DNA from: Diphasiastrum complanatum
Lineage: Eukaryota > Streptophyta > Lycopodiopsida > Lycopodiales > Lycopodiaceae
Assembly: GCA_029204225.1 (NCBI GenBank)
Contig: CM055096.1
Coordinates: 7,361,965-7,425,964, forward strand
Direction of reading: 5' to 3'
DNA: 64,000 nucleotides
Made by a program: the position numbers and the translations under genes. The notes below the pieces were generated by a model that was given only the letters and a program-made list of their open reading frames with translations, ran no database searches and was not told the DNA's origin. Below, piece after piece: positions 1-10,330 of the stretch. Every line of letters starts with the position of its first letter. Position 1 is the first letter of the stretch.

Positions 1-269
1 GCATAAGTATACCCATTGGACTCTCACTAATGTATGCTTGATTATGTGATTGGTAGCTACATGCTACTTGAGTTATTTCTCATTCCTCATTGAGATTGAT
101 CCATAGCTTGGGGGCTAGATCCGTTTGATCTAGGATTGGTTAGATTGGTTTGTCCACCATCAGTTTCCTTTGTGGTTGCTTGTTTTGGCATGCTTAGAAT
201 AGGATCCTTGGCTCAGGACTTTATATTACAATTTTGAACCTATATCACTCATTTTGGTAGAGATTCGTA
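1..269. other. Non-coding sequence, no gene seen
   Basis: No domain or long reading frame is visible. The AT-rich, repeat-like texture resembles retrotransposon LTR or flanking sequence, but I could not pair it with another copy in the window. Confidence 0.4.
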
Positions 270-345
270 CGATCAAGTTTCAAAAGGTAGCGGATTTCCT
301 ACATGATATGCAGGAAATGCTACGGATAGCACGTGGAGGTGTGTT
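270..345 (+). pseudogene. Ty3/gypsy integrase fragment
   Basis: A short plus-strand stretch reads VADFLHDMQEMLRIAR. The same kind of sequence occurs in the gypsy integrase near 53425-53470 (ADF-x3-MQEML-x2-A). This places it in the C-terminal part of a Ty3/gypsy integrase, just after the catalytic core. Only about 20 residues remain, and CopA LTR sequence takes over at about 335. It is a relic of the element into which other sequences were joined. Confidence 0.45.
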
Positions 346-479
346 TACGATTCGCGATTGATTCGGAAATCGTTTGTGCTTCGAGTCAAAGACACGTTGA
401 CTGTCGCGAATTGTTTTCATTCGACCTTCATGTCTTGTTTGTGCTACGACAAAGTTGTAGGAGTTCACCATTTCTGACA
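335..479 (-). repeat. CopA 3' LTR, first 145 bp (truncated)
   Basis: On the minus strand this begins TGTCAGAAATGG directly after the polypurine stretch TCAAGAGGGAG (480-490), the usual 3' LTR start. The same sequence recurs on the plus strand at 6312-6455. It is cut off at about 335 by gypsy integrase sequence. Confidence 0.7.
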
Positions 480-1056
480 CTCCCTCTTGAACCTTGCAGC
501 TTTGTTCGTTCAATCCAATTGCCTCTCTTTGCTTGGTAAAGAGTGGCTTGTCGAGCGGTTTCGTGAGGAGATCTGCAATCATACTTTTTGATTTTATGAA
601 TTAGACCTGGAGCTCTCCTTTCAAGATCAAATCTCGAATGTGATGGTACTTCAGAGGAATGTGCTTCATCTTTGAATGGAAGACAGGATCCTGGGACAGA
701 TAGATGGCACTTTGGGAGTCCATCATCATCGTGCTTGGTCCTTCTTGTGGTATCCCGATTGCCTCCAACATCATCTACATCCACACTATCTCATTCGCCA
801 CTTTTGAGGCTGTGACATACTCAGCTTCGCAAGATGATTGAGCTACCAGGGTTTGCTTTTTGCATATCCAGCTGATTGCAGTTTCGCACGCTATTGTACA
901 TCCTCAAGCAATGGACTTGTTGTCATCCTTGCAGCTCGCCCAGTTCACATCACTGTAGTGATGCAGCTCGAATCTTTTCTCCTCGTTTCTAGCTCTGTAG
1001 ATTAATCAAATATTCTGGGTACCCTTCAGATACTATAGGATTCGTTTGGCCATTTT
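480..1056 (-). pseudogene. CopA RNase H domain (copia), broken
   Basis: Minus-strand translation shows copia RNase H landmarks: MMDSQSAIYLSQDPVFHSK, KMKHIPLKYHHIRD and, at the C-terminus, MIADLLTKPLDKPLF. The domain removes template RNA during reverse transcription. One in-frame stop lies between the last two landmarks (about 595-600), and the N-terminal half needs frame changes. The frame runs on into the LTR at 479. It continues the RT fragment to its right. Identification as copia is firm; it cannot give a functional protein. Confidence 0.8.
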
Positions 1057-2190
1057 TCAATGTGCTACACCAGGATTGGAACATAATTGGCTCAATGCGT
1101 AAACAGAGAAGGCCAGATCTGGTCTAGTACAAATTGTCAAGTACATCAGACTCCCGATTAAGTTTTGGTAGGGTATACCTGCCATCTTTTGTTCTTCCTC
1201 TTCTGTTTTTGTGCAATCCTGTTTCGTGAGCTTGGCTCCAACTATCATTGGTATGGCTTTCTCTTTGCAGTCCATCATGTGGTACTGCTTCAGCACTTTT
1301 TTGGCGTATTCTGACTGACTCAAGTGCATTTCGCCATTTGTTTGGTCTATTCTGATCTCCAGCCCTATTTTGTTGCTTCTCCAAGATTTGTGATTTCGTA
1401 GCTTTCTAAAATCTGACTCTTCTTGTCTTTGATCAGTATCAAGAAATTTTCTATCATCAGCGAATCATCCACAAAAATGATCAGTATCACAAAATCCTTT
1501 CCTACCATTTTTTATGTAGACATTACAGTATGGTTGAGTAGGGTTGAAGTCTAGAGACTTCAGAAGACCATCAAGCTTTTTGTACCAGGCCCGTGATGCA
1601 TGTTTTAAATCGTAGATGCATCTCTGCAATCAACAAACATATTGTCTGTTGTCGGGGTCTTCATAGTCTTCAGGTTGCTTCATGAAGATTTCCTCCTCTA
1701 GATCTCTGTGGAGAAAGGCTGTTTTCACGTCAATCTGGTGAATTTCTAGATTGTACTGTGTGGCATATGCAAGGAGTAGCCTTATGCTTGTCATCTTCAC
1801 CATGGGCGAATATGTGTCGAAATAGTCCACACCATATCTCTGCGTGTAGCCCTTTGCGACAAGCCTTGCCTTGTAGCGGCCAATAGTGCCATCTGATTTT
1901 AGCTTTTTCTTGTACACCCACTTGCAGTCGACTATTATTCTGTTTTCTGGCAGTGGCTCTAATGTCCATGCCTTGTTTTGCCTCATCGACTCGATCTCCT
2001 CTGACATTGTCTGCTTCCAAAATTCTCCCTTTGGACTCTGGATAGCTTCTTGGTATGTTGTTGGCTCTTCTATAAAACTACAATACTCGAACTGCGTGTC
2101 TTCGCTCCATTGAAGATTGTCAGAATAGCAGTCTGGAGGTCTTCTTTGTCTTGTTGACCTTCGAGGTTCGTTTCGTCGCTGTTCGAACAT
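1057..2190 (-). pseudogene. CopA reverse transcriptase (copia), frameshifted
   Basis: The N-terminal RT block (1630-2190) has the copia sequence CKWVYKKKLKSDG, KARLVAKGYTQRYGVDY and the metal-binding strand IHQIDVKTAFLH. The middle block is frameshifted and carries the catalytic box as FVDD at 1461-1475 (usual form YVDD). The third block (1057-1329) is the RT-RNase H connection, with SQSEYAKKVLKQYHMMDCK and LIGSLMYLT-x-TRPD. At least two frame changes break the gene. Upstream it is separated from its own integrase by the nested gypsy LTR pair at 2277-3905. Confidence 0.85.
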
Positions 2191-2276
2191 TTCTTATTCA
2201 TGGGGTCGATCATTCGAGCATGCAAGTTATGAAGCTGCTGAGAGCTCTCCAATTTTGAGAATGTCAATCACCTATA

Positions 2277-2483
2277 TAGCAATAAGACATTCTGATCCAA
2301 TGGCGGCAATTTGTGAAAAACAGTTTTTGTGATAAAGACTGGCAACAATAAACACTTGGTTTTATGCAAGCGAACGAGGATCTACGCTTTTCCAAGTGAC
2401 GATCGAAGATGCCAATGCAAAGCGGAGCGACATTGTCCAATATGAGTTGCAGTGGGTCCTGCAACACATTAGGGGTGAGATGA
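2277..2483 (+). mobile_element. Ty3/gypsy 3' internal tail
   Basis: This lies directly before an LTR start at 2484 and ends in a purine-rich tract (TTAGGGGTGAGATGA). It resembles 27480-27628, the sequence before another LTR of the same kind, including a shared TTTCCAAG-type segment. I read it as the untranslated end of a gypsy element. Confidence 0.45.
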
Positions 2484-2748
2484 TGTTGGCTGATTCTGAG
2501 CATCCCCAAGATACTCGGACAGAGCAACTCAAGAGCACCTCTCACCTTAGACCGAGGAGGTCTCTGAGAAGACGAGACTAATGAAGACTGAGAGTCGAGT
2601 ATGAGAGCCAAGAAATGCTAGTAGTAATAACAAGCAATAACTGTGTAAGCATCATGGTGAATCCTGGAAGATGGAATGACCATGTAGGAACTAGTATTTC
2701 TAGGCAAATGCAATAAATGCAAGTAGACCCCTCTTAAAGAAAGTAGAC
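2484..2748 (+). repeat. Gypsy LTR, first 265 bp, plus orientation
   Basis: It begins TGTTGGCTGATTCTGAG and matches, nearly base for base in inverted orientation, 3640-3905. The two arms meet at about 2748/2749. Confidence 0.7.
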
Positions 2749-3905
2749 AGATCCCTTTCTCCAGAGCATCTGTTAACACGTTTTAATTACTTGCTTCTTC
2801 TTCAGAACCGTTTCTGCCTGTTATCAGATTTCATGGCATTCGTTAGATGGTTTCTTGATTTTACGATGCCAACCCAGGCAGAAGGGACAGAGTTTCGTTG
2901 TAGTATATTTCTTTGTCCTGCCTGTCAGAGGACTACTCAGGGTCGTCACTCTTGAACGCACTTACATTCTACATAAAGATGCAAGCCTAGAACGCTCTTT
3001 CACAGAACAGAGTGCAGCTCAAATGAATGTTTTATAGATTCTACTGCTACTTACTCTAAAAACGGATTGAAATCAGATTCTACACTACACTGAACTGAGC
3101 TACATTTGCATAACTGATAAACAAGAAACAAGAACTAAACTACAACATGTTAGAAGTCCAAGAATCAAGAAACTAACCAGCCTTTTGATTCTTGGACATC
3201 CCAAGAACATCAAGAACTAGAATGTTAGAGAATATGCAAGATTTATGCCACATTTCTAGCCTATTTAGTTTACTTGAATGCTGGCTCCTACATTAATCCA
3301 CAAAAAAACATGAAATCTAATCCACAACTAGGAAAACAAGAAAACTAATCCACTCCAAATCCACAACCACACACAATATGAATGGAAGGGCATGATCATA
3401 GGGGCATCACTCAAGAAAACCATCATGATCAAGGAGCTTAGTGTAGTATCAAACTAATGGGAAATCTTCTTATTAAGCATGGAGTAGATACAATGCAAAA
3501 AGCTCCTCTTCACAAAGAGAGAGTCTCTTAAATAAGCAAGAGAGGTCCTTAGGTGGCATCCTAATGGAATTTTCACATTTCACAAATTACAAGTGGACTA
3601 TTGCTCTCCACTAGATGTCACCATCAAAAGGTGGCTCACTCTACTTTCTTTAAGAGGGGTCTACTTGCATTTATTGCATTTGCCTAGAAATACTAGTTCC
3701 TACATGGTCATTCCATTTTCCAGGATTCACCATGAGGCTTACACAGTTATTGCTTGTTATTACTAACTAGCATTTCTCGGCTCTCATACTTGACTCTCAG
3801 TCTTCATTAGTCTCGTCTTCTCAGAGACCTCCTCGGTCTAAGGTGAGAGGTGCTCTTGAGTTGCTCTGTCCGAGTATCTTGGGGATTCATCATAATCAGC
3901 CAACA
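2749..3905 (-). repeat. Gypsy LTR, minus orientation (about 1.15 kb)
   Basis: On the minus strand it starts TGTTGGCTGATTATGA at 3905 and contains a TATA-like TTGCTTATTTAAGAG near 3530. It runs to about 2749-2772, where TGTTAACA gives a possible CA end. Its first 265 bp are inverted relative to the neighbouring arm at 2484-2748. The block splits the CopA coding region between integrase and RT, so it entered CopA after CopA inserted. Confidence 0.6.
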
Positions 3906-4209
3906 CCTATGCTTCCTACTGCTCTGAAATCTGGGGCTCTGCATTCTGATTTGATGTATGTCCTTGATCTCCCTCTTGAATAGGCAACAGTGTGAAGATC
4001 TCATGGCCTCTTTTGTCTTTCAGTCCAGGGAATGTGGACTCGTCGAACTTCACATCTCTGTTCGAAACAACCTTCTTCATGGTTGGATCGTAGAGTCTGT
4101 ACACATGTGTTCCATTCAAGTAGCCAACCATGATTGTTTGCTCGGATTTGTTATCGAGCTTGCTACTCTTTTCCTTTGGAATGTGCTTGTATGCTGCACA
4201 TCCAAACAC
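3906..4209 (-). pseudogene. CopA integrase C-terminal region
   Basis: The minus-strand ORF 3916-4209 reads FGCAAYKHIPKEKSSKLD, then GYLNGTHVYRLYDP and VVSNRDVKFDES. This is the typical region after the copia integrase core (FG-C-x-AY, GY, YRL/DP, RDV-F-E). Only about 220 bp separate it from the protease at 4430, so the integrase catalytic core (D, D, E; about 250 codons) has been deleted. It ends in a stop beside the nested LTR. Confidence 0.8.
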
Positions 4210-4429
4210 TCGTACGTATGACAGATCAGTGACAAGCTTTGCAAAACTCAGCCTCTGGCCTTGAAATCTTGAGACCTATGACAATGTCCTTTCTGCTCAT
4301 GTCATACAGGCTCCGCATGTTCAGATGATACATTTTTCTATGCCAGAGTTGATCTTCATTTTCTGAAGCATTTGATATGCTTTCAGAGTTGCTGATTATT
4401 TTGGCTTGGTAGAGATTTTCTTCTAGTGT

Positions 4430-4700
4430 TCATAGCTGTAGAGAATCGATGCCTTTGACATCGTGTCTGCTTCCATCTCCTAGAATCACTGCTCTGTCGT
4501 TTTCGAGTTCGCGAAAGTTGATCAAGATTTTCTTGTTGCAGGTTATGTGAGATGTTGCTCCTGAATCGATGACTACATTGTAGTCGTGTTCAGAGTAGCT
4601 TGTCGAAGCTTCGTCGAGTATCGTGAAAGTTTCGTCACCTCTTTCAGCATCCTTTGATGACTCTACAACGTCTGTCTTTTCAGCTTTATTTTTTTTTGGG
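4430..4700 (-). pseudogene. CopA aspartic protease (copia)
   Basis: The C-terminal half of the ORF 4430-4933 carries VVIDSGATSHITC, the copia protease active site (D-S-G-A), followed by RAVILGDGSRHDVKGI, the usual GDG block. The enzyme would cut the Gag-Pol polyprotein. The first half of this ORF is the wrong frame over gag; a frameshift separates gag from protease. A stop follows at 4430, where the pre-integrase region should begin. Confidence 0.75.
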
Positions 4701-4772
4701 GGGGTTGAATGTGCAGTCGTATGCAAAATGCCCTTTCTTCTTGCAGTGCATGCAAGGTATTGCTGGATTGAA

Positions 4773-5195
4773 CTAGCATTTGTTGGCCATATGGCCTGAT
4801 TTGTGGCAGTGATCACAGAAAGAAGATTGTTGATTGGAGGACTTCGTCTTCTTGAATCTTGGCTTGTTTTTATTCTTCTTCTTTCCTTTCGTGGATGGAG
4901 CCTTTTCTTGATCATTGCTTCCCTCTCCTTCATCTCTCATCAGTCTCTCGTCAGCGACAAGACTGACTGCTTTGTTGAATGTCATATCTGGTAGACTCAG
5001 TATGAGCATTCTCAGCAGCTGATAGGACATCGACAGAGATTTCATGAAGTACATCAGCTGCTGTGGTGCTGGGACCTGGTGCTCCTGTCCTAATGCAGCG
5101 AGTTGAGCGAAGATCGTACTGATCTTCTCAACATGCTGATCTAACTGGTTGCCATCCCACCGTATGGATTGCAGCTGATTGTGAGAGATCTTCAT
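4773..5195 (-). pseudogene. CopA Gag C-terminal part with zinc knuckle
   Basis: A 140-codon minus-strand ORF starting MKISHNQLQSIRWDG. It has the copia Gag sequence LDQHVEKISTIFAQLAALG, LPDMTFNKAVSLVADE and a lysine-rich tract, then the zinc knuckle CDHCHKSGHMANKC (C-x2-C-x4-H-x4-C) that binds element RNA. The N-terminal Gag half is not seen between 5195 and the primer-binding site, so Gag is truncated. The family matches CopC and CopQ Gag. Confidence 0.75.
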
Positions 5196-5457
5196 TTATG
5201 GACAAAACGATGATCGCCATTGTGCGCTCATCCTTTCTTATCCATTCAGCTCTCCTCGGGTCTCTCTTTGGAGGCTGCACCTCTGAGAGCTCGGTCCTTG
5301 ACCAGATGCCTTCGCTTTCAGGAGTGTTTTTATTTTGAATTTCCAGATTCTGTAATTTGCACCATCAAGACTGATTGCTACTCTGGTCTGGATTGTCGTA
5401 ACCATATTGTGTTGTTTGGAAGAATCACTACTGGGATATCAGTAGTGATAACCTGTA

Positions 5458-5470
5458 GGCTCTGATACCA
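5458..5470 (-). promoter_or_regulatory. CopA primer-binding site
   Basis: The minus strand reads TGGTATCAGAGCC, complementary to the 3' end of plant initiator tRNA-Met, abutting the LTR end at 5471. Confidence 0.8.
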
Positions 5471-5610
5471 TGTCGCGGAAGCCTTTTTCATTTCGTGTTC
5501 GTCCTCTCTCTTTCGATTCGCGAACAATTTTCTATCTTTGAATTTTCTTTTCGTGCGGAAGCTCTTACGAGATCCCAAACAATCGACTACGCATCACCTT
5601 ACAAGCACAA
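5471..5610 (-). repeat. CopA 5' LTR, terminal about 140 bp
   Basis: The minus-strand LTR end ...CCGCGACA directly precedes the primer-binding site. The rest of the LTR is missing: from about 5619 a different LTR begins. Confidence 0.6.
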
Positions 5611-5618
5611 TCATTTGC

Positions 5619-6308
5619 TGTGAAAAATTAGCAAAATCTAGCTTGGCTATTTTGTATTTTCTTGTTTATGAGTAAATCGCATGTTCCCATGTATGAAAAA
5701 AAAATTCAAAAATAGCTTAGTCATGTTGAGTTAGGGATACATAAAATTTAAAGACATCTATCCGAGTGTAAATAGGTGATTTAGCCATTTTTGGCTTGGA
5801 AGGCAAATTGGTCAATTCCACATGTAAAGCCATCATTTGGCCAAAAGTAGGATATGATGCAAACTCAAGCTAGTTAGACTTGTGACACATGTGTAGATGT
5901 AATTTGATGAGTGACACACTTCAAGTGTTGGAAAGAATCAAAAGTGAGGTTTTCATGAGAAGGGTCCAATAGAATTGTGAGGTGGATGCATCACTCATCC
6001 AATAGGATGTAAGAGGTTGTAGAGATGGGGTCCAATAGGAATTGAGCATGGACTATCACGAGTTACTACTAGTATGATGATTTTCCTCATTATGTACTAA
6101 GTTTTTTGAGATCAATTTGAGATTGTGAGTTTCTAGTCATTGGTGAATTCTCTCTCTACCCGAGGCTTGTTTGTTGCATTCTCTCTCTACCCGAGAGCTA
6201 GCACGTTTCATACTTAGTTTTTTTTCAAGTACACTTCCCACACGTGTATATGTACTTGCTTGATGATTGTATGCATGTCGTAGTGTGTCTTTGCCTTAGA
6301 AAATTGAA
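5619..6308 (+). repeat. LTR-H copy, plus orientation, 3'-truncated
   Basis: It starts TGTGAAAAATTAGCAAAATC and is similar in inverted orientation to the LTR at 60348-61140 (shared AAATCTAGCTTGG, TCTCTACCCGAG and a CACACGTGT-rich end). The last about 110 bp are absent; CopA-type LTR sequence begins at 6312. Confidence 0.6.
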
Positions 6309-6311
6309 ATA

Positions 6312-6955
6312 TGTCAGAAACGGTGAACTCCTACAACTTTGTCACAGCACGAACAAGACACGAAGGTCGAACGAGAACAATTCGCGACAGTCAATGTGTA
6401 TTTGACTCGAAGCACAAACAATTCACGAATCAATCGCGAATCGTAAACACACCTCTAGGACCGCAAAGCACAAAATGGATGCAAAACGAAAACTACAAAA
6501 AGAAATGAAAAGAACGAAACAAACGAAGAGAAATCCTTTGCGCTGCCAACTGGCAGTTCAACGGGCTTCATGCCCAGCTGAAATGAATAGCAACGACGGA
6601 GACTAAGTAACTAATTGATTAGCGTTAACTAGTCTTTTGATTCTACATTTAGCTATCTTGTAAACTCCACAAAGTGGAGGTATAAATGATCCTCTCTGGA
6701 TCATAACTGTGTGAAGAGAGATAGTGAATACAGAGATCTGTAAGAAATAGAGAGAGACGTAGCGAATAGAATAAGAAAGCAAAAATACCATAGCTGTGCA
6801 TGAAAGTCTGCCAACGAGCAAAACACAACAAAAGAGCAGAGAGTCAATCCGCCAGTGAGCGAGACACTGACGATCTTGCTCTAAAACCAAACTGACAATA
6901 TAGTTGCTCTATTTCGTGTATCTCTTGGCCTTGTGCTGTGTCTCTTGATTGCTAG
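6312..6955 (+). repeat. CopA-type LTR, plus orientation, first about 640 bp
   Basis: It starts TGTCAGAAACGGTGAACTCC, matching the CopA 3' LTR start (335-479) but inverted relative to it. It contains the U3 promoter TATA box and is cut at about 6960 by the ChrV LTR. No coding sequence of the same orientation follows. Confidence 0.65.
6681..6687 (+). promoter_or_regulatory. TATA box of CopA-type LTR
   Basis: TATAAAT lies 370 bp into the LTR, followed by a C/T-rich stretch as in LTR promoters. Confidence 0.5.
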
Positions 6956-6961
6956 AATAAA

Positions 6962-7191
6962 ATAACATGTATCACGTTGACCAGTCAACTCTTTCTACTT
7001 TTTAGGAGGTCAGTCCAGCAGACTCTCATGAGACCCAGTATCTCCTTGGCCATCTCAGATCTAGTTACTATAACAGATATTTACATTGTAATTTACAAGT
7101 GTCTCCACAGGCCGATGACTTAGGCATTTACAATTTAATAATTACAATTTACTATTTACATTGGGCAAGGGGATTCAAAGTACACGTGACA
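6962..7191 (-). repeat. ChrV 3' LTR, first 230 bp
   Basis: The minus strand starts TGTCACGTGTACTTTG at 7191, directly after a purine tract (7192-7203, GGAGGGAAGGGA). It matches 8466-8697 closely. It is truncated at about 6962. Confidence 0.75.
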
Positions 7192-7203
7192 TCCCTTCCC
7201 TCC

Positions 7204-7365
7204 TCAGATGACATCGTCCTCGATGGCAAAGTCTGGATACTGTGCATGCAACCCACGCGCGGTCTCCCATGTAGCATCACTGAGAGGTCGTCCATGCCAT
7301 GCAACTAAGTACTCACGAAGCAAACAATTCTGCAACCATCTATGCCTCCGGTTTGACCTTCAAAC
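7204..7365 (-). pseudogene. Ty3/gypsy chromodomain (chromovirus Pol C-terminus)
   Basis: The minus-strand frame ending in TGA at 7204-7206 reads LLREYLVAWHGRPLSDATWE, then HAQYPDFAIEDDV. This is the chromodomain pattern of plant chromoviruses (EYLV-W-G-PL--ATWE, then FP-F-L-D). The domain follows integrase and is thought to guide insertion to chromatin. The reading frame breaks a few codons before it, and integrase, RT and protease are all absent. The stop codon lies just before the polypurine tract and 3' LTR, the normal layout. Confidence 0.7.
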
Positions 7366-8007
7366 TTTTCTTTCTGTTCCATTTGCCCTGGCATCCCCAA
7401 GGTTGCTGACCACCTGTACCAGATACCACAACAGGATCCGGGACTTTTTTTCCATCTTCATAATAAAAAGCCATCTGGATAGCTCCCCGTAAATCATGAG
7501 ATTGCTCCTTCCGCACGATAGGTAGCAAAAACAAAGCAAAACCAAGCCTTCAGCACCTCAAATCACTACACAGATAAGTTGCCCTAAATTCCTAGAAGAA
7601 CTGGATAGAATAGATCTCCTACAGCCAAGTTCTAACTACACATAGACTCTTCTTCTCCAATAACCAGCATACTAGGGTTTCAAACTGACAATTGGCAAAA
7701 AACTATGGATGATCATCGAATCAGGAGGCAAAAATCCCTACCCTACCAGTGACCTTCCACAAGAAGCTTATTGCAACTGACAGATCTGAAAAATACTGAG
7801 TATTGAAGAAGTTACAAACAGATTTACAAATCCTATGTGGGCTGGATTTTCACAAAAGCAAAGAGAATAATCAAGCCGCGTAGTAGAAAATGCTCAAAGG
7901 CTGCCAAAAGATCAGCAATCCACCATAGGGCTTTAATCTACTATCTTATGGGCTCCAAATCTGGGTGCTGGCTCTCCAAGAATGCTCCAGACCCTAATTG
8001 AAGATGC
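7366..8007 (-). other. ChrV collapsed interior/leader, no intact gene
   Basis: Between the chromodomain and the primer-binding site are only about 640 bp, where a full chromovirus has more than 4 kb. The minus-strand ORF 7340-7534 (AFYYEDGKKVPDPVVVSG) is not a motif I recognise. The rest looks like untranslated leader. Most of gag-pol has been deleted. Confidence 0.5.
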
Positions 8008-8008
8008 C

Positions 8009-8019
8009 AAATCCCACAC
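8009..8019 (-). promoter_or_regulatory. ChrV primer-binding site
   Basis: The minus strand reads TGGTATCAGAG two bases after the LTR end, matching initiator tRNA-Met. Confidence 0.65.
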
Positions 8020-8021
8020 TC

Positions 8022-8697
8022 TGATACCAAATGTTGCACACAAGCTCACAAATTCTAATTGAATACACAGAATTATCCACCAAAGCTGTCACTTTATTAA
8101 TCTCAAGAAAATGTACATAGATCAACAAGCAAACATGAGAACTCTGTTGCAAGTCTCCTCCTAACCATAGTTGCATGGGAATATCATAATGAGGAATGCC
8201 TGACAAGGCTCACACTATATCCCCTCAAGCACCCCTTAACCCTGACACATCCTAACGTCGACACATGGCAAACTCCGTGCACAGCCGACACTTGCCACTT
8301 GGCAGTACCCTAATACATAGGCACACTAGTAGGTGGACAGTCTAACATGTGTCACTCATACATTGGACCAAGTGTCCCAATGAGCATATGACACATGTCC
8401 TGTTTACCCGTCCATTGATCGTCTGACAAGTGTCACTCATGCACTGGACCAAGTGTCCTAGTGAGCATATGACACGTGTCATGTTGATCAGTCAACCCTT
8501 CCTACTTCTTAGGAGGTCGTCCAGCAGACTCTCATGAGACCTAGTACCCCCTTGGCCATCTCGGATCTAGTCACTATAATAGATATTTACATTGTAATTT
8601 ACAATTGTCTCCACAGGCCGGTGACTTAGCCATTTACAATTTAATAATTACAATCTACCATTTACATTGGGCAAGGGGATTCAAAGTACATGTGACA
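8022..8697 (-). repeat. ChrV 5' LTR (676 bp)
   Basis: On the minus strand it runs from TGTCACATGTACTTTG (8697) to ...TGTGCAACA (8022) and is followed by the primer-binding site. Inside, about 8347-8510, an 81-bp segment (GTCACTCAT...GGACCAAGTGTCC...GAGCATATGACAC) is tandemly duplicated. Confidence 0.75.
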
Positions 8698-9526
8698 AGC
8701 AAGATGTGCCAATTACTCCATGGAGGTCACCAAGGGCAAGAATGGAGCCAATGAGGCTCACATATGAAGACAAAGGTAAGCAAGCCAAGGGAAGACTATC
8801 TTCATCGTTTGCACTCATTTTAAGTTTTGAAGAACCTTTATGTGTAGAAAATGTATTAAGTTTCAAAGAGTGGTTCCAAGCAATATTAGATGAATACAAT
8901 GCTTTGATGGAAAATGGCACATGGATCCTTGTTGACAAACCTCTAGGAAAGAATGTGATTGGAAGTAAATGGGTTTTTAAGCTTACACTCAACTTGGATG
9001 GAATTAGTGTCAGCAAGCATAAGGCAGGGTTAGTTGCCAAAGAATATGCCCAAGAGAGGGGTATAGACTATGAAAAAACATTTGCACCCATGGCCAAGAT
9101 GGTCACCATATGGTTAATCCTAGCACTTGCTTCACATTTTGGTTGGATGCTTTTCCAAATGGATGTTTCTAATGCACTCCTTAATGGTTATTTGGAGGAG
9201 GACATCCTCATGGAGCAGCCTCAATGCTTCATCAAGCTCGGGATGGAAGGTAAAATATGTCATCTTCAAAGGAGCCTGTATGGCTTGAAGCAAGCATCAA
9301 GGTCTTGGATTTTAAGACTTAATGCCTTTGGATTCACTCAAAGTGAGTATGGTCCAAGCTTGTACATAAGGTTTTACGTAAACGACATTGTAATTTTGCT
9401 GGTTTATGTAGATGACATCATACTGTGTGGTGATAATATTGATACCGTACAAAAAACCAAGAAAAATCTATCTTTAGAGTTTAAGATGATGGTCAAATTC
9501 ATTCATATTGTGCATAGAAGTACTTA
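8698..9526 (+). pseudogene. CopB reverse transcriptase (copia)
   Basis: The plus-strand ORF from 8667 becomes copia sequence at 8698. It shows the integrase-RT linker (MRLTYEDKGKQ), SKWVFKLTLNLDG, the metal-binding strand FQMDVSNALLNGYLEED, LYGLKQASRSW and the intact catalytic box YVDD (9405-9416) in LLVYVDDIILCGD. The RT core is thus one of the least damaged in the window. Gag, protease and integrase are missing, because the fragment is joined at 8697 to the ChrV LTR. A frameshift near 9510 separates it from the connection domain. Confidence 0.85.
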
Positions 9527-9992
9527 AAGGTTCAGATTTCATCTTCATTAGTCAATCTAAGTATGCTCAAAGTTTTCTCAATAGATTTAAGATGCAATAT
9601 TGCAAACCAATGGAGCAAGATGTAAAGTGCTCAATATAGGTGATGAAGGATCCTTCATGGACATCACTCTTTATAGGCAACTTATAGGCTCATTGATGTG
9701 GATTACCATTACTAGACCCGATTTATGCTTTATTGTGTGTAGGCTAAGTCATACATGCAAGATCCATGGATCATACATTGGAAAAAGTGCAAAAAGGACC
9801 TTGAGATACCTCTCGGGCACTTTAGATCATGGAATTCTATATAGAGGGGATATGATTGATTTGCATGCCTTTAGTGACTCAGATATATCAAGTGATAAGA
9901 GGGATAGAAAGTCCACAAGTGCTTATGCAACATTTATTGGTGGAGGAGTTGTTTCTTGGTTGTCAAAGAAACAAGAAACCATCACAAAATGA
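9527..9992 (+). pseudogene. CopB RT connection and start of RNase H
   Basis: After the frameshift the frame shows QSKYAQSFLNRFKM, then LIGSLMW-x3-TRPDLCF, LRYLSGT and DRKSTSAYATFIGGGVVSW, the start of copia RNase H. It collapses at KKQETITK, just before the catalytic SSTE motif of intact copies. It continues the RT fragment on its left. Confidence 0.75.
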
Positions 9993-10330
9993 TCTAGCAA
10001 GGAATTGCAAAATGAGAACATATTTTTTACATTTATGTTTATAAGCAGTTTGTGATTTGAAAAGCATGGAAAAATAGTAATAGATGTCTCACTTTATTGA
10101 CAACTATTATGCAAGTTGTTCATAAACTGGCTAATGGAAGATGTTTTGACAACTAATTGTAAACGATTTTCAGCTATAGTCAAGGCGAATATATCATTCA
10201 AGAAGGGATGAATATGCTATTTATTATAAAAATCTTACCATGTGAACCAACTAAAAAAAATACTACAAGCTTTTGAGCTTTAGAAGTCTTGTATTTTATT
10301 AGCTACAGGCCTACGAAACTCAAATCTATA
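9993..10330. other. Junction sequence, no gene seen
   Basis: This separates the plus-strand CopB end from the minus-strand CopC end. A purine run AAGAAGGGA followed by TGAATATG (near 10200) could be a decayed polypurine tract and LTR start, but no second copy supports it. Confidence 0.3.
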
